From assembly GCA_963780825.1 (NCBI GenBank), contig CAWADL010000010.1:372001-436000 (forward strand): a stretch of DNA of 64,000 nucleotides, read 5' to 3'. Origin of the DNA: Roseiarcus sp963780825. Its GTDB lineage: Bacteria > Pseudomonadota > Alphaproteobacteria > Rhizobiales > Beijerinckiaceae. This document shows positions 8,469 through 16,953 of this stretch, piece by piece; position 1 is the first letter of the stretch; the number at the start of each line of letters is the position of its first letter. Made by a program: the position numbers and the translations under genes. Below the pieces are notes generated by a model. The model saw only the letters and a list, made by a program, of their open reading frames with translations, did not search any database and was not told where the DNA came from.

Positions 8469-10009
8469 GCGACAGGGCGCCTGATCAACGAAAGCCGTTC
8501 GCGACAGCGTGGTCGGGCGCCGCCCCGGAACCGCACTGGGCCGAACGCAGGCTTGCGCACGATGCGAAAAGCGTCGCCGCATTCCCTGGCCCGGCGGCCA
8601 AAGCTGAAGACACTGGCGCCGCCGCGCATGAACTTGGCGTAGCTGGCCTGAGCGCCGCTTATGCCGCCGGTCGTCTGAGCCCGCCCGATGTCATTCGACA
8701 GCTTCGAGACCGCATCGCGTCGCATCGTTCCGGACGCGACGCCGTGCTGGCGTCGATTCCCGGCGTTGAAGCCGCGGCGGCGCTGAGCGCCGAGAAAATC
8801 CGCCGCGGCGAGGCGCGGCCGCTGGAAGGCGTGCCCTTTGGCGTAAAGGACATCGTCGATGCGGCCGGAGCGAAGGTCACTTGCGGCTCGTTGCTGACCG
8901 GCGACCGCGTCGCCGCGAAGGACGCCGCGGTGGTTGAACGGCTGCGCGCTGCCGGCGCCATTCCTTTCGTCATGACGGCGACCACGGAGTTCGCCTGCGG
9001 CTCCGCGCACAACCCGCGTTACGGCGCCGTGCACAATCCCTGGAATCCTGAGCGCTGGACGGGCGGTTCGTCTACCGGCTCGGGCGCGGGACTCGCCGCA
9101 CGGTTGTTCCCGCTGGCGCTCGGCACCGACACGGGCGGCTCGATCCGCGTTCCCTCGGCCTGGTGCGGGATCACCGGGCTGAAGCCGACGCGCGGGCTCG
9201 TGCCGCGCACGGGCGTCGCGCCGCTCTCGTGGACGCTGGATCACATCGGGCCCATGGCGCGCAGCGCCGAGGACTTGATGCTGGTGATGCCGCATATCGC
9301 AGGACCAGACGGCGAGGATTTTGCTTGCGTCGGCGCTTTCGATGGGCGCCGCGCGCGGCGCGATATAAAAGGTCTGAAGATCGGCATGCCCCGCGGTTGG
9401 TTGGTGGAGGGCGTCGACGCGGCGGTGTTGTCGGCTTGGGAGACGGCGCTCGGCGTGTTCGAGAAAGCCGGCGCGGTGCTGATCCCCGTGGATCTCGGCC
9501 CGATGGAGCGCGTGGTTGACGACGGCTACACGATCCTGTTCTCCGAGCTCGCAACGTTGCAAGAGCCGAGCCTCGATCAAAGCGAACTTTACGATCGCGG
9601 CGCCTTCGCTCGCCTCGAACAGGGCCTTGCGCGCAAGGCGACCGACTATCTGCGCGCCCTGCGACTGCGGCCGCTGTTCCAGGCGCAGGCGCTCGCCGCG
9701 ATGGCCGAGGTGGACGTGCTGGTGACGCCCGGTGTCGGCGCGGAGGCCGGGTTTCTGGACGACCTGACCGCCTCGGTCGATGGCGTGCGCAAACCCTTCG
9801 CCGAGGTGATTCCACGCAACACGATGCCGTTCGACTATACCGGGCAACCCGCGCTGATGCTCCCTTCCGGGCTCGGCAGCAGCGGCCTTCCGGTCGCGAT
9901 CCAGATCGTCGGCAAGCTCTACGATGACGCGCTTTGTTTGTCTGTCGGCGCGGCCTTTCAAAGACTGACCAACCATCATTTGAACGCGCCACCCGAAACT
10001 CTGGCGTGA
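8465..10009 (+). CDS. Amidase-signature hydrolase 1
   Basis: A 514-residue member of the amidase signature family. The Ser-cisSer-Lys triad is visible: Lys in GVPFGVKDIVD (about residue 123), the cis-Ser in GGSSTGSGAG, and the nucleophile in GTDTGGSIRVPS. It carries an unusual N-terminal extension of some 60 residues before the AGLSAAYAAGRLS helix. It is translationally coupled to rutA by ATGA. In this setting it may hydrolyse a carbamoyl or ureido product of ring opening, in place of RutB. That is inference; the substrate cannot be read from the sequence. Confidence 0.85.
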   Translation: MSDRAPDQRKPFATAWSGAAPEPHWAERRLAHDAKSVAAFPGPAAKAEDTGAAAHELGVAGLSAAYAAGRLSPPDVIRQLRDRIASHRSGRDAVLASIPGVEAAAALSAEKIRRGEARPLEGVPFGVKDIVDAAGAKVTCGSLLTGDRVAAKDAAVVERLRAAGAIPFVMTATTEFACGSAHNPRYGAVHNPWNPERWTGGSSTGSGAGLAARLFPLALGTDTGGSIRVPSAWCGITGLKPTRGLVPRTGVAPLSWTLDHIGPMARSAEDLMLVMPHIAGPDGEDFACVGAFDGRRARRDIKGLKIGMPRGWLVEGVDAAVLSAWETALGVFEKAGAVLIPVDLGPMERVVDDGYTILFSELATLQEPSLDQSELYDRGAFARLEQGLARKATDYLRALRLRPLFQAQALAAMAEVDVLVTPGVGAEAGFLDDLTASVDGVRKPFAEVIPRNTMPFDYTGQPALMLPSGLGSSGLPVAIQIVGKLYDDALCLSVGAAFQRLTNHHLNAPPETLA

Positions 10010-10028
10010 TGAACGGAGAAAAGGCTTC

Positions 10029-11066
10029 ATGGCGCCGGATGTGACGCCGAAGACCCCGATCTCGGTGCTGACCGGGTTCCTCGGCAGCGGGAAGACGACC
10101 TTCCTCAAGGCGTTGCTCGCGGCGCCGGAAATGGCGCACACGGCCGTCATCATCAATGAAGCCGGCGACGCGAGCCTAGATCACCTGCTAGTGCAAGAGG
10201 TGGCGGAGCAGACGTTTCAATTGCCGAGCGGCTGCCTCTGTTGCGTTCGCCGCCTCGACATCGTCAGCACGGTCGCGACGTTGATTGAACAGCGCGACGC
10301 CGGGGAGATACCGGCTTTCGAGCGTATTGTCATCGAGACCAGCGGGCTCGCCGATCCGGCGCCGATCCTCTACACGCTTGCGCAAGATCCGATGCTGAGC
10401 CACGTGCTGGACTTCCGCGCCGTAGCGACTTTGGTGGATAGCGTGCTTGGCGAGGCGACGGTCGCGCGCCACGCCGCGGCTACGGCGCAGGTCGCGATTG
10501 CGGACCGGCTGCTGATATCAAAGACCGATCTCGCCGCGCCTTCTCCAGCTCTGCTGCAAAGGCTCGACGCGCTCAACCCACGCGCGCCGCGCACGCATCT
10601 GCCGGCGGAAGACGATCTCGGCGCGTTGCTGTTTGACGTCTCGATGAGCATCTCGGCGCTCGCTGTAACGTCGCCACCGCTTGTCGGCGATTTTGGCATC
10701 GAGACGACCTCGCTCGTTTTGCAGACGCCGCCGGGTCGGATGGAGTTCGCGCGGGCGCTTGGTCGCTTCGCCAGCGAGCGCGGCGAAGATCTGTTGCGCA
10801 TGAAGGGCCTCGTCGCCTTCGCCGATCGGCCCGACGCGATCGCCGTCATGCACGCCGTTCAGCATACGCTCTATCGCCCGCAATGGCTTCCAGGCTGGCC
10901 GGACGCCGATCAGCGAAGCCGGCTCGTGTTCATCTTGCGCGACATTCCGCGCGCCGAGATTTTCGAGCGCTTCGCCTTTGCGCGTCCCGTGCTCTGGACG
11001 CCGTTGCAGACGTTCGTTTGTGAGCCCGTTCGCGCCGCCGCGCGTATACACGAAGGAGTTGTCTGA
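10029..11066 (+). CDS. G3E-family GTPase (CobW/COG0523), putative metallochaperone
   Basis: P-loop GTPase of 345 residues with GFLGSGKTT (about residues 17-25), an INEAGD switch, the metal-binding GCLCC motif and a C-terminal CobW domain. COG0523 proteins deliver metals, often zinc, to client enzymes. The stop overlaps the start of the dihydropyrimidinase gene (TGATG at 11064-11068), an enzyme that needs two zinc ions, so that enzyme is a reasonable client. No His-rich stretch is seen. The family is sure, the client is inferred. Confidence 0.85.
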   Translation: MAPDVTPKTPISVLTGFLGSGKTTFLKALLAAPEMAHTAVIINEAGDASLDHLLVQEVAEQTFQLPSGCLCCVRRLDIVSTVATLIEQRDAGEIPAFERIVIETSGLADPAPILYTLAQDPMLSHVLDFRAVATLVDSVLGEATVARHAAATAQVAIADRLLISKTDLAAPSPALLQRLDALNPRAPRTHLPAEDDLGALLFDVSMSISALAVTSPPLVGDFGIETTSLVLQTPPGRMEFARALGRFASERGEDLLRMKGLVAFADRPDAIAVMHAVQHTLYRPQWLPGWPDADQRSRLVFILRDIPRAEIFERFAFARPVLWTPLQTFVCEPVRAAARIHEGVV

Positions 11067-12496
11067 TGTTCGATTTGGTGATCGCCAACGGTCTCGCGGT
11101 TCTGCCGACCGGCGCGGCAAAGGTCGACATCGGCGCGAAGGACGGCAAGATCGCCGCCATCGGCGCGGCGGGAACGTTTGCCGCGATCGGCGCTACCAAA
11201 GTGCTTGATGCTTCCGGACAGATCGTCATCCCCGGCGGCATCGATCCCCACATCCATTGCGGCCTCACCATGCCGGGGCCAAACGGCACGACGGTGACCG
11301 GCGCAACGCCCGAGGAGGTGAGCAAGGCGGCGCTGTTTGGCGGCACCACCACCATCTGCGACTTTGCCTTCTGGAAAGCCGACGGCAAAACGCTGCAGAA
11401 GACGGTCGAAGAACGCCACGAAAGTTGGGACCACGCCTGTTTCAGCGACTACACGCTGCACATGGCGGTCGAAAGCCCGATGGGTCCGAAGATCATCGGC
11501 GAGCTTCCGGAGTTGGTCCAGGCGGGATATCCAACCGTCAAAGTGTTCACGACCGACATCACGCCGACACGTCTCGCGCATATGACCAACCACGGCGAGA
11601 TCTGGGAGGTGATGAAGGTGCTCGCCAAGGCGGGCGGTCTCACGGTGGTCCACGCCGAGGACAACGATCTCGTCATGCATATGTACGAGCGTCTGTTCGC
11701 GGACGACCGCACCGGGTTCGAACATCTGGCGGAGGCGCACACAGTGCTCTCCGAGGAGCTCGCCTTCAACCGCGTCATCCGGCTCGCCCAGAATGTCGAG
11801 GGCGCGGCTATATATTTCGTTCATACCAGCGCCCGCTCCGGTGTTGCCGCGCTCGCCGAAGCGCGAGCCAAAGGCTCCGCAGTCTACGGCGAGACCTTGC
11901 ACCAATATGCGCTGTTCAACGTGGAGGACTACAAGCGTCCCAACGGCCAGATCTACCATACCTACCCCTCCCTCAAATATCCCGAGGATCAGAAGGAGCT
12001 GTGGCGCGGGATGAAAGAAGGCATCATTCAGTGCGTCGCGACTGACGAGGTTTGCTGCCCGCTCGAGGTCAAGCTGGTTGGAAAGCGCATCGACGACACC
12101 ACAGGGGGCAATTCCGGCTGCGAGCCGCGCGTCTCGCTGATGTATACGGAGATGGTCGGCAAGCGCGGTTTCTCGCTCGAACATTTCGTCAATCTGGTCT
12201 CGACCAACGCGGCCAAGATCATGGGCCTCTATCCGAGGAAGGGCGTGCTCGCCGTCGGCTCGGACGCCGACATCGTGCTGCTCGATCCCAAGCTTGCGCA
12301 TAAGATCGACGGCGCCGCGCTGCATTCCTCCAACTATTCGCCATGGGACGGCTGGGCTGTCGACGCGTGGCCGAGCGCGACGGTGCTGCGCGGCAAGGTC
12401 ATGATCGAAGGCGGCCAGTTCAACGGCGCCTTGCAGGACGGCGCGTTCATTCCCCGCAAGATCAGCGACGACGTGCGGTCCGGACCCGTCGTCTGA
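11066..12496 (+). CDS. hydA: Dihydropyrimidinase / D-hydantoinase
   Basis: Zinc amidohydrolase of 476 residues that opens cyclic ureides (dihydropyrimidines, hydantoins) to N-carbamoyl acids. Metal ligands are visible: DPHIHCG near residue 60, the candidate carbamylated lysine in TVKVFTT near residue 155, VVHAEDND, the FVHTSARSG histidine, and the aspartate in VATDEVCC. The C-terminus has the family ending GSDADIVLLDP and WDGWAVDAWP. It sits between the G3E GTPase (1-base overlap) and another amidase (1-base gap), so it is cotranscribed with rutFA. Whether it acts on dihydrouracil, hydantoin or a different ring is open. Confidence 0.9.
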   Translation: MFDLVIANGLAVLPTGAAKVDIGAKDGKIAAIGAAGTFAAIGATKVLDASGQIVIPGGIDPHIHCGLTMPGPNGTTVTGATPEEVSKAALFGGTTTICDFAFWKADGKTLQKTVEERHESWDHACFSDYTLHMAVESPMGPKIIGELPELVQAGYPTVKVFTTDITPTRLAHMTNHGEIWEVMKVLAKAGGLTVVHAEDNDLVMHMYERLFADDRTGFEHLAEAHTVLSEELAFNRVIRLAQNVEGAAIYFVHTSARSGVAALAEARAKGSAVYGETLHQYALFNVEDYKRPNGQIYHTYPSLKYPEDQKELWRGMKEGIIQCVATDEVCCPLEVKLVGKRIDDTTGGNSGCEPRVSLMYTEMVGKRGFSLEHFVNLVSTNAAKIMGLYPRKGVLAVGSDADIVLLDPKLAHKIDGAALHSSNYSPWDGWAVDAWPSATVLRGKVMIEGGQFNGALQDGAFIPRKISDDVRSGPVV

Positions 12497-12497
12497 T

Positions 12498-13913
12498 ATG
12501 TTGGCGGCCAAGGAGGCGACCGGGCTTGTCGCGCTGACGCTCGCGGAAGCCTCGCGCGCGATTGCGGTCGGCGAGCTGTCGCCGGTCGATCTGGTTGATG
12601 CTTACCTCGATCGCATCACTGAGGTCGATGATCGCCTGCACAGCTACATCACCGTGCTGGGCGATTCGGCGCGCGGCAAGGCTCGGCGGGCTGAAGCTGA
12701 GATACAATCAGGCAAGCGCCGGGGTCCGCTGCATGGCATTCCCTATGCGGTGAAGGACAACTACGCCGCCAAGGGCGCGCGAATGACGGTCAACTCGCGC
12801 CTGTATCTGGACAATGTACCGCAGGAAGATGCAACCGCGATTCGCAAGCTTGAAGAGGCTGGCGCCATTCTTCTCGGCAAGCTCAGCACCTGGGAGTTCG
12901 GCACCGGCACCGGAGAGGTCTTTGACGACCTGCCGTTCCCGCTGGCGCGAAATCCGTGGAGCCTTGATTGCTACGCCGGCGGCTCCTCCACCGGTGCGGG
13001 CGCTTGCGTTCCGGCGCGCACGGCGATGTTCGCGCTCGGCAGCGACACCGGCGGCTCGATCCGATTGCCGGCCGCGGCCTGCGGGCTGCAGGGACTGAAG
13101 GCAACGTCCGGCCTGATCAGCCGCCACGGCATCTTTCCAAACTGCTGGGCCTTTGATGTCGCCGGCCCCTTGTGCTGGAACGTCGAGGATTGCGCATGGG
13201 TGGCGGACGCTATCTCGGGGTTCGATCCCGCGGATGCGTCGTCGGTTGATCGCAAAGTCGCGTTTTCGTCGGCGCTGGATAAGGGCGTGAAAGGCCTGCG
13301 GATTGGCTTCATTCCCGATCTCGATTTGGACGGCGTCCATCCGCATGAGATCACGCTACAGCATCTCGCCGAGGCCGCGCGTGTGCTTGAGGACCTCGGC
13401 GCGGAGATCGTCGAGACGGCTTTGCCTGCGCCGTTGCGGCGCTATCGCGATGTAACGTCGGTGATCAATTGGGCGGAGTCCTACGCGATCCACGAGAAGG
13501 ATTTCCAAGAGCGCTGGTCGCTGATGGGCCAGGCCGTCCGCGACAAGATGATGGCGGGGCTGTCGCTTTCCGCCGTCGATTATCTCGCCGCGCAGCGCGA
13601 TCGGAGGACGTTGGCTGAGATGACCGACGCGCTTGTTTCGCAATTCGACGCGCTGCTGCTACCTTGCACGTTCGCGCCGGCGCCGCTGGTGTCCGACGCC
13701 AAGGGAGTCGCTGCGCTGATCAGCAACGCTGTGACGACGCCGTTCAACGTGAGCGCGCATCCGGCGTTGACGGTCTGCACGGGGTTTGACGCGCGAGGAC
13801 TGCCAACCAGCGCGCAGATTGTTGCGGGTTGGTTCGAGGACGCGACCGCGCTTCGCGTCGGCGCGGCTTATGAGAAGGCGACGCCATGGCGTCGGCGATT
13901 TCCGGCAATTTGA
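12498..13913 (+). CDS. Amidase-signature hydrolase 2, AtzE-like
   Basis: A 471-residue amidase with triad elements GIPYAVKDNY (Lys), GGSSTGAGA (cis-Ser) and GSDTGGSIRLPA (nucleophile). It is followed nine bases later by a small gene resembling AtzG, the subunit that AtzE needs. AtzE hydrolyses 1-carboxybiuret in cyanuric acid breakdown. That pairing suggests a carbamoyl or ureido amide substrate here, perhaps the product of the hydantoinase just upstream. The start ATG at 12498 is fixed by the tight junction with the previous stop. Confidence 0.85.
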   Translation: MLAAKEATGLVALTLAEASRAIAVGELSPVDLVDAYLDRITEVDDRLHSYITVLGDSARGKARRAEAEIQSGKRRGPLHGIPYAVKDNYAAKGARMTVNSRLYLDNVPQEDATAIRKLEEAGAILLGKLSTWEFGTGTGEVFDDLPFPLARNPWSLDCYAGGSSTGAGACVPARTAMFALGSDTGGSIRLPAAACGLQGLKATSGLISRHGIFPNCWAFDVAGPLCWNVEDCAWVADAISGFDPADASSVDRKVAFSSALDKGVKGLRIGFIPDLDLDGVHPHEITLQHLAEAARVLEDLGAEIVETALPAPLRRYRDVTSVINWAESYAIHEKDFQERWSLMGQAVRDKMMAGLSLSAVDYLAAQRDRRTLAEMTDALVSQFDALLLPCTFAPAPLVSDAKGVAALISNAVTTPFNVSAHPALTVCTGFDARGLPTSAQIVAGWFEDATALRVGAAYEKATPWRRRFPAI

Positions 13914-13922
13914 GGGTGGCTT

Positions 13923-14111
13923 ATGGCCAATGAAATTTCGCCCGCTTTGGCGGTTCGTTTGCCCGCCGATTTCACGCCCGAGGCGCGTCAGAGATTTGCG
14001 GAGATTGCGGCGCGGGCGCGCATCGTCGCGGATCGCCTCGTGCGCGACAAGCGCGAGAACGAGGAGCCGGCATCGGTGCTTGATGTCCACACGCGCCGAA
14101 CAACCGGTTAG
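13923..14111 (+). CDS. AtzG-like (DUF4089) small amidase subunit
   Basis: A 62-residue protein just behind the AtzE-like amidase. Its layout resembles DUF4089/AtzG: a short LP.DF.PE segment (LPADFTPEARQRFAEI), a helix AARARIVADRLV, and a terminal EPASVL like the EPAPVF ending of the family. In the cyanuric acid pathway AtzG forms a complex with AtzE and stabilises it. Similarity is judged by eye and is weak in places. A lineage-specific hypothetical protein is the alternative. It closes the operon; a palindromic repeat follows. Confidence 0.6.
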   Translation: MANEISPALAVRLPADFTPEARQRFAEIAARARIVADRLVRDKRENEEPASVLDVHTRRTTG

Positions 14112-14132
14112 CGCACCTCGCCCAGCCTCAAC

Positions 14133-14241
14133 CGTCATCGCGAGCGAAGCGAAGCCATCCAGCGTGTGATCGACGATTTGCCGGATAGAGCCGCTGCTGC
14201 GGCGCTGTGGATTGCCGCGGCGCTTCGCTCCTCGCAATGAC
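14133..14241. repeat. Palindromic HCERSEAIQ-type repeat, copy 2
   Basis: The left arm GTCATCGCGAGCGAAGCGAA starts at 14133 and the right arm CGCTTCGCTCCTCGCAATGA ends near 14240. The interior (AGCGTGTGATCGAC, then CGCTGCTGCGGCG) is close to the copy at 61384, so these two form a subfamily distinct from copies 1 and 3. Confidence 0.8.
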
Positions 14242-14289
14242 AATTCGACGTGACCGTCGAAGGCATTAGGAATTCGTCGCGCAATCCTC

Positions 14290-14326
14290 AGATCGCGGCT
14301 GCCGCGGTCAGCGACCGCGGCTACAG
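14290..14326. repeat. TAGCCGCGRTC-type palindromic repeat
   Basis: GATCGCGGCTGCCGCGGTCA followed by GCGACCGCGGCTACAG forms overlapping inverted repeats between convergent genes. Related elements occur at 20534, 21999 and 22680, all built on GTAGCCGCGRTC and its reverse complement. Confidence 0.65.
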
Positions 14327-14341
14327 ATCGCGCTGCGCGCT

Positions 14342-15367
14342 TTATGTAAAATCCTGCGCTTCGCGCTTCCTCACCAACTGCGATAACGCCACCGCCAACA
14401 CCAAGGCGCCGCCATAAAATAGGTTCTGTACGTAGGTCTCGACGCCGAGCATGGTGAGCCCGGTAATCCCGACCACCAGGAAATACACGGCTACGATCGA
14501 ACCCCAAGCATTGAACCGTCCCGGCGTTATGCTCGTCGCCCCGAGAAACGCCGCGGCGAAGGCCGGCAGCAGGAATGTGTTGCCGGAGTTCGGGTCCGCG
14601 GCGCCAATCGTTCCGACATAAACTACGCCAGTCGCCGCGGCGACCAACCCGGAAGCGATCAGGCACATAAAGCGCACGCGATCGACGCGGATGCCGGAGA
14701 GCCGCGCCACCTCGCGGCCGCGGCCGACAAATAGCAGCCGGCGGCCTGCCGAAGTGTAGCCGAGGAAATACCAGAGCAGAAAGCAGAAGCCGAGCGCGTA
14801 GTAGAATGCCAAGGGTATGCCGAACCAACGGAGCACCACGACATATTTGAGCAACAGCGGGTCGACGCCGGTCACGGTGTTGGCGCCGCTGATCCAAAGC
14901 GCCAGGCCATTGATGAACGTGCCCGTCCCCAGGGTCACGATCAGCGAGGGGATGCGGAAGTAGAGGATGAATCCGGCGTTGACCACGCCCGTCACCAAAC
15001 CAACCAGCAGCGCGACCAGCACCGCGAGGGCGATCGGCTGACCATTCAGGCCATTCATCACCGCGACGATCATCGAGGCGAAGGTTAGGTTGGCGGCGAC
15101 CGAGAGGTCGAAGTCGCCCGCCGTCAGCGGTATGATCAGCGAAAAGGTGAGGAACACCAGCACGGCCTGCGAACCGAGCATGGTCGACACGTTTGCCCAT
15201 GAAAGAAACGTCGTCGGCCGCATCACGCCAAAGCCGAGAAACAACAGGATCAGCGCGGCGACCAGGGCGTAAGCCTCCGCGAAGCGCGCCCAGTTGAAGG
15301 GCTCCTTAGTGACGCTTTCCTCGCGCCTTCCGACATGCGCGCTCGCCGTCGAGTGAACCTGGCTCAT
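14342..15367 (-). CDS. Sugar-type ABC transporter permease (RbsC family)
   Basis: Inner-membrane channel of 341 residues with 8-10 hydrophobic spans from about residue 30 on (AEAYALVAALILLFLGFGVM first). The family hallmark IPLTAGDFDLSVAANLTFAS lies near residues 78-97, matching the ribose/galactose permease pattern. The start MSQVHSTASAH at 15367 is chosen because its ATG overlaps the TGA of the ATPase gene (15364-15367). A longer in-frame start at 15529 would run deep into that gene. It works with the two genes upstream. Confidence 0.87.
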   Translation of the reverse strand: MSQVHSTASAHVGRREESVTKEPFNWARFAEAYALVAALILLFLGFGVMRPTTFLSWANVSTMLGSQAVLVFLTFSLIIPLTAGDFDLSVAANLTFASMIVAVMNGLNGQPIALAVLVALLVGLVTGVVNAGFILYFRIPSLIVTLGTGTFINGLALWISGANTVTGVDPLLLKYVVVLRWFGIPLAFYYALGFCFLLWYFLGYTSAGRRLLFVGRGREVARLSGIRVDRVRFMCLIASGLVAAATGVVYVGTIGAADPNSGNTFLLPAFAAAFLGATSITPGRFNAWGSIVAVYFLVVGITGLTMLGVETYVQNLFYGGALVLAVALSQLVRKREAQDFT

Positions 15368-16953
15368 GCGGCCTCCGCCGTGACGTTCATCGCATCGGCG
15401 ACCGAAACGCTGAGCAGGCATTCCTCGGCGATGCGTTCTTTGGTGATTTCGGCGCCGGACAGGACTTTGACAATCCGTCCGTGCGCAAACACGTAAACTG
15501 TGTGGCAGATTTGCGCGAGTTGCTCGCAATCGGTGCTGGCGATCAGAAATGCTGCGCCATGCTTGGCCGCCGCGTCGATCGCCCCGAACAGGTGCTGACG
15601 CGCGCCGACGTCGACGCCCTGCGTCGGCTCATCCAGCATCAACAGCCTGGGCTCCGTTTGCAGCCATTTCGCCATCAGCGCCTTCTGCGCGTTGCCGCCG
15701 CTCAGCGAGGCCAGATTGAGCGTCGGTTGATTGGGTCGCACGTCGTATTTGCGTCCCAGAGCCTTGGCGTGCCGGGAGATGGAGGGCCAAGCCAAACCGA
15801 ACCAATTCTTGAATTCGTCGAGCACAGGCAAAGATATATTGTCGGCGATCGACAGGCTGCCGACCCCCGCCGCCCCAAGCCGATCCGAGGGAAGCAGCGC
15901 GATGCGCGCGGCCATCGCGGTTTCCGGCCGCATCGGCGGCAGTGGCGTCTTGACCCCGGAGATTTCGAGCTCGCCTTTCGTCGCCGGCCGCGCGCCATAG
16001 ATGAGATAGGGCAGAGTATCGAAGCCGGAGCCAATCAAGCCCGTCAGTCCGACGATCTCGCCTTCGCGCACCTCAAGCGAGACGTCCTCAACCACGCCGC
16101 CCGATGCCCCACGAACCGCGACGCTCACCGGCCGGTCGGCGGGGAGCTTGTTGTCGGTCTTATACATTGTGACGCGGTCGCCGACGATCAGTTCAACGAA
16201 ACGCTCTTTGTCTGCGTCTTTGGAAATAACCGTGCCGGCGAGGTTGCCATCGCGCAACACGGTGGCGCGGTCGGTAATCTCGCGGATCTCGTCGATATCG
16301 TGCGAAACGAAAATGACGCCGGCGCCCTCGCGCACGATGTTGCGCACCAGATCAAACAACTGCTCGACGCCGACCTTGGGCAGGAACGGCGTCGGTTCGT
16401 CGAGAATCAGCAGGCCTTTTCCTTGTTTCGATACGCGGATGTTTTCGAAAGCGCGCACGATGGCGACGAGCGCGCGCGAAACTTGCGGTAGGTCGGCAAT
16501 CCGCGCCCTCGGATCGATTTTGAGGTCGAAGCGCGCGAATGTTTCCCGAGCTTTCGCCGCCTCCCGCACCCAGTTGATGCGCCAGCGCGTCTCGTGCGCG
16601 AGTTCGTCGAGCCGTAGATTTTCGAGCACGGATAGCGAAGGGATCAGCCCCAGATGCTGATGTACAAAAGCGATGCCGAGATCGCGCGTCGCCCCCGCCG
16701 GCATCGGCAGATCGACCTTTTCGCCATACATCAGCAATTCCGCGCCGGGCTCGGGATCATGAAAGCCGGCGAGGATCTTGATCAGCGTCGATTTGCCTGA
16801 GCCATTCTGCCCGAGCAAACCATGCACCTCGCCCGACATCACGTCGAGCGACACGTCGTTGAGCACACGCGAGGGGCCAAACATCTTCGACAGATGGCGG
16901 ATCGACAGCGCTGGCGGCTCTCCCGGCGAGCGGCGCGGGAGCGCGTCGCTCAT
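15364..16953 (-). CDS. Sugar-type ABC transporter ATP-binding protein (two ABC domains)
   Basis: RbsA-type fusion of two nucleotide-binding domains, 529 residues. Domain 1 has a full Walker A (GQNGSGKST, about residues 52-60) and Walker B LLILDEPTPFL, but in place of LSGGQ it reads LPQVSRALVAIVRA. Domain 2 has a degenerate Walker A (GLIGSGFDTLP, no Lys) but a good signature LSGGNAQKALMAKWL and Walker B LMLDEPTQGVD. Such asymmetric sites are known in sugar importers; the odd domain-1 signature is noteworthy. It is coupled by ATGA to both neighbours. Confidence 0.9.
   Translation of the reverse strand: MSDALPRRSPGEPPALSIRHLSKMFGPSRVLNDVSLDVMSGEVHGLLGQNGSGKSTLIKILAGFHDPEPGAELLMYGEKVDLPMPAGATRDLGIAFVHQHLGLIPSLSVLENLRLDELAHETRWRINWVREAAKARETFARFDLKIDPRARIADLPQVSRALVAIVRAFENIRVSKQGKGLLILDEPTPFLPKVGVEQLFDLVRNIVREGAGVIFVSHDIDEIREITDRATVLRDGNLAGTVISKDADKERFVELIVGDRVTMYKTDNKLPADRPVSVAVRGASGGVVEDVSLEVREGEIVGLTGLIGSGFDTLPYLIYGARPATKGELEISGVKTPLPPMRPETAMAARIALLPSDRLGAAGVGSLSIADNISLPVLDEFKNWFGLAWPSISRHAKALGRKYDVRPNQPTLNLASLSGGNAQKALMAKWLQTEPRLLMLDEPTQGVDVGARQHLFGAIDAAAKHGAAFLIASTDCEQLAQICHTVYVFAHGRIVKVLSGAEITKERIAEECLLSVSVADAMNVTAEAA

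Noticed and set aside
8420..10156. 578-residue minus-strand frame antisense to amidase 1
   Set aside because: It is an antisense shadow caused by high GC third positions; the plus strand encodes an amidase with a full catalytic triad.
10910..12511. 533-residue minus-strand frame antisense to the dihydropyrimidinase
   Set aside because: It has low-complexity Arg/His/Asp-rich composition and no domain; the plus strand has all zinc ligands of the hydantoinase.
13659..15200. 513-residue minus-strand frame across the amidase 2 end and the permease
   Set aside because: It is the alternate frame of the RbsC-type permease on the same strand and crosses a palindromic repeat; it has no motif of its own.
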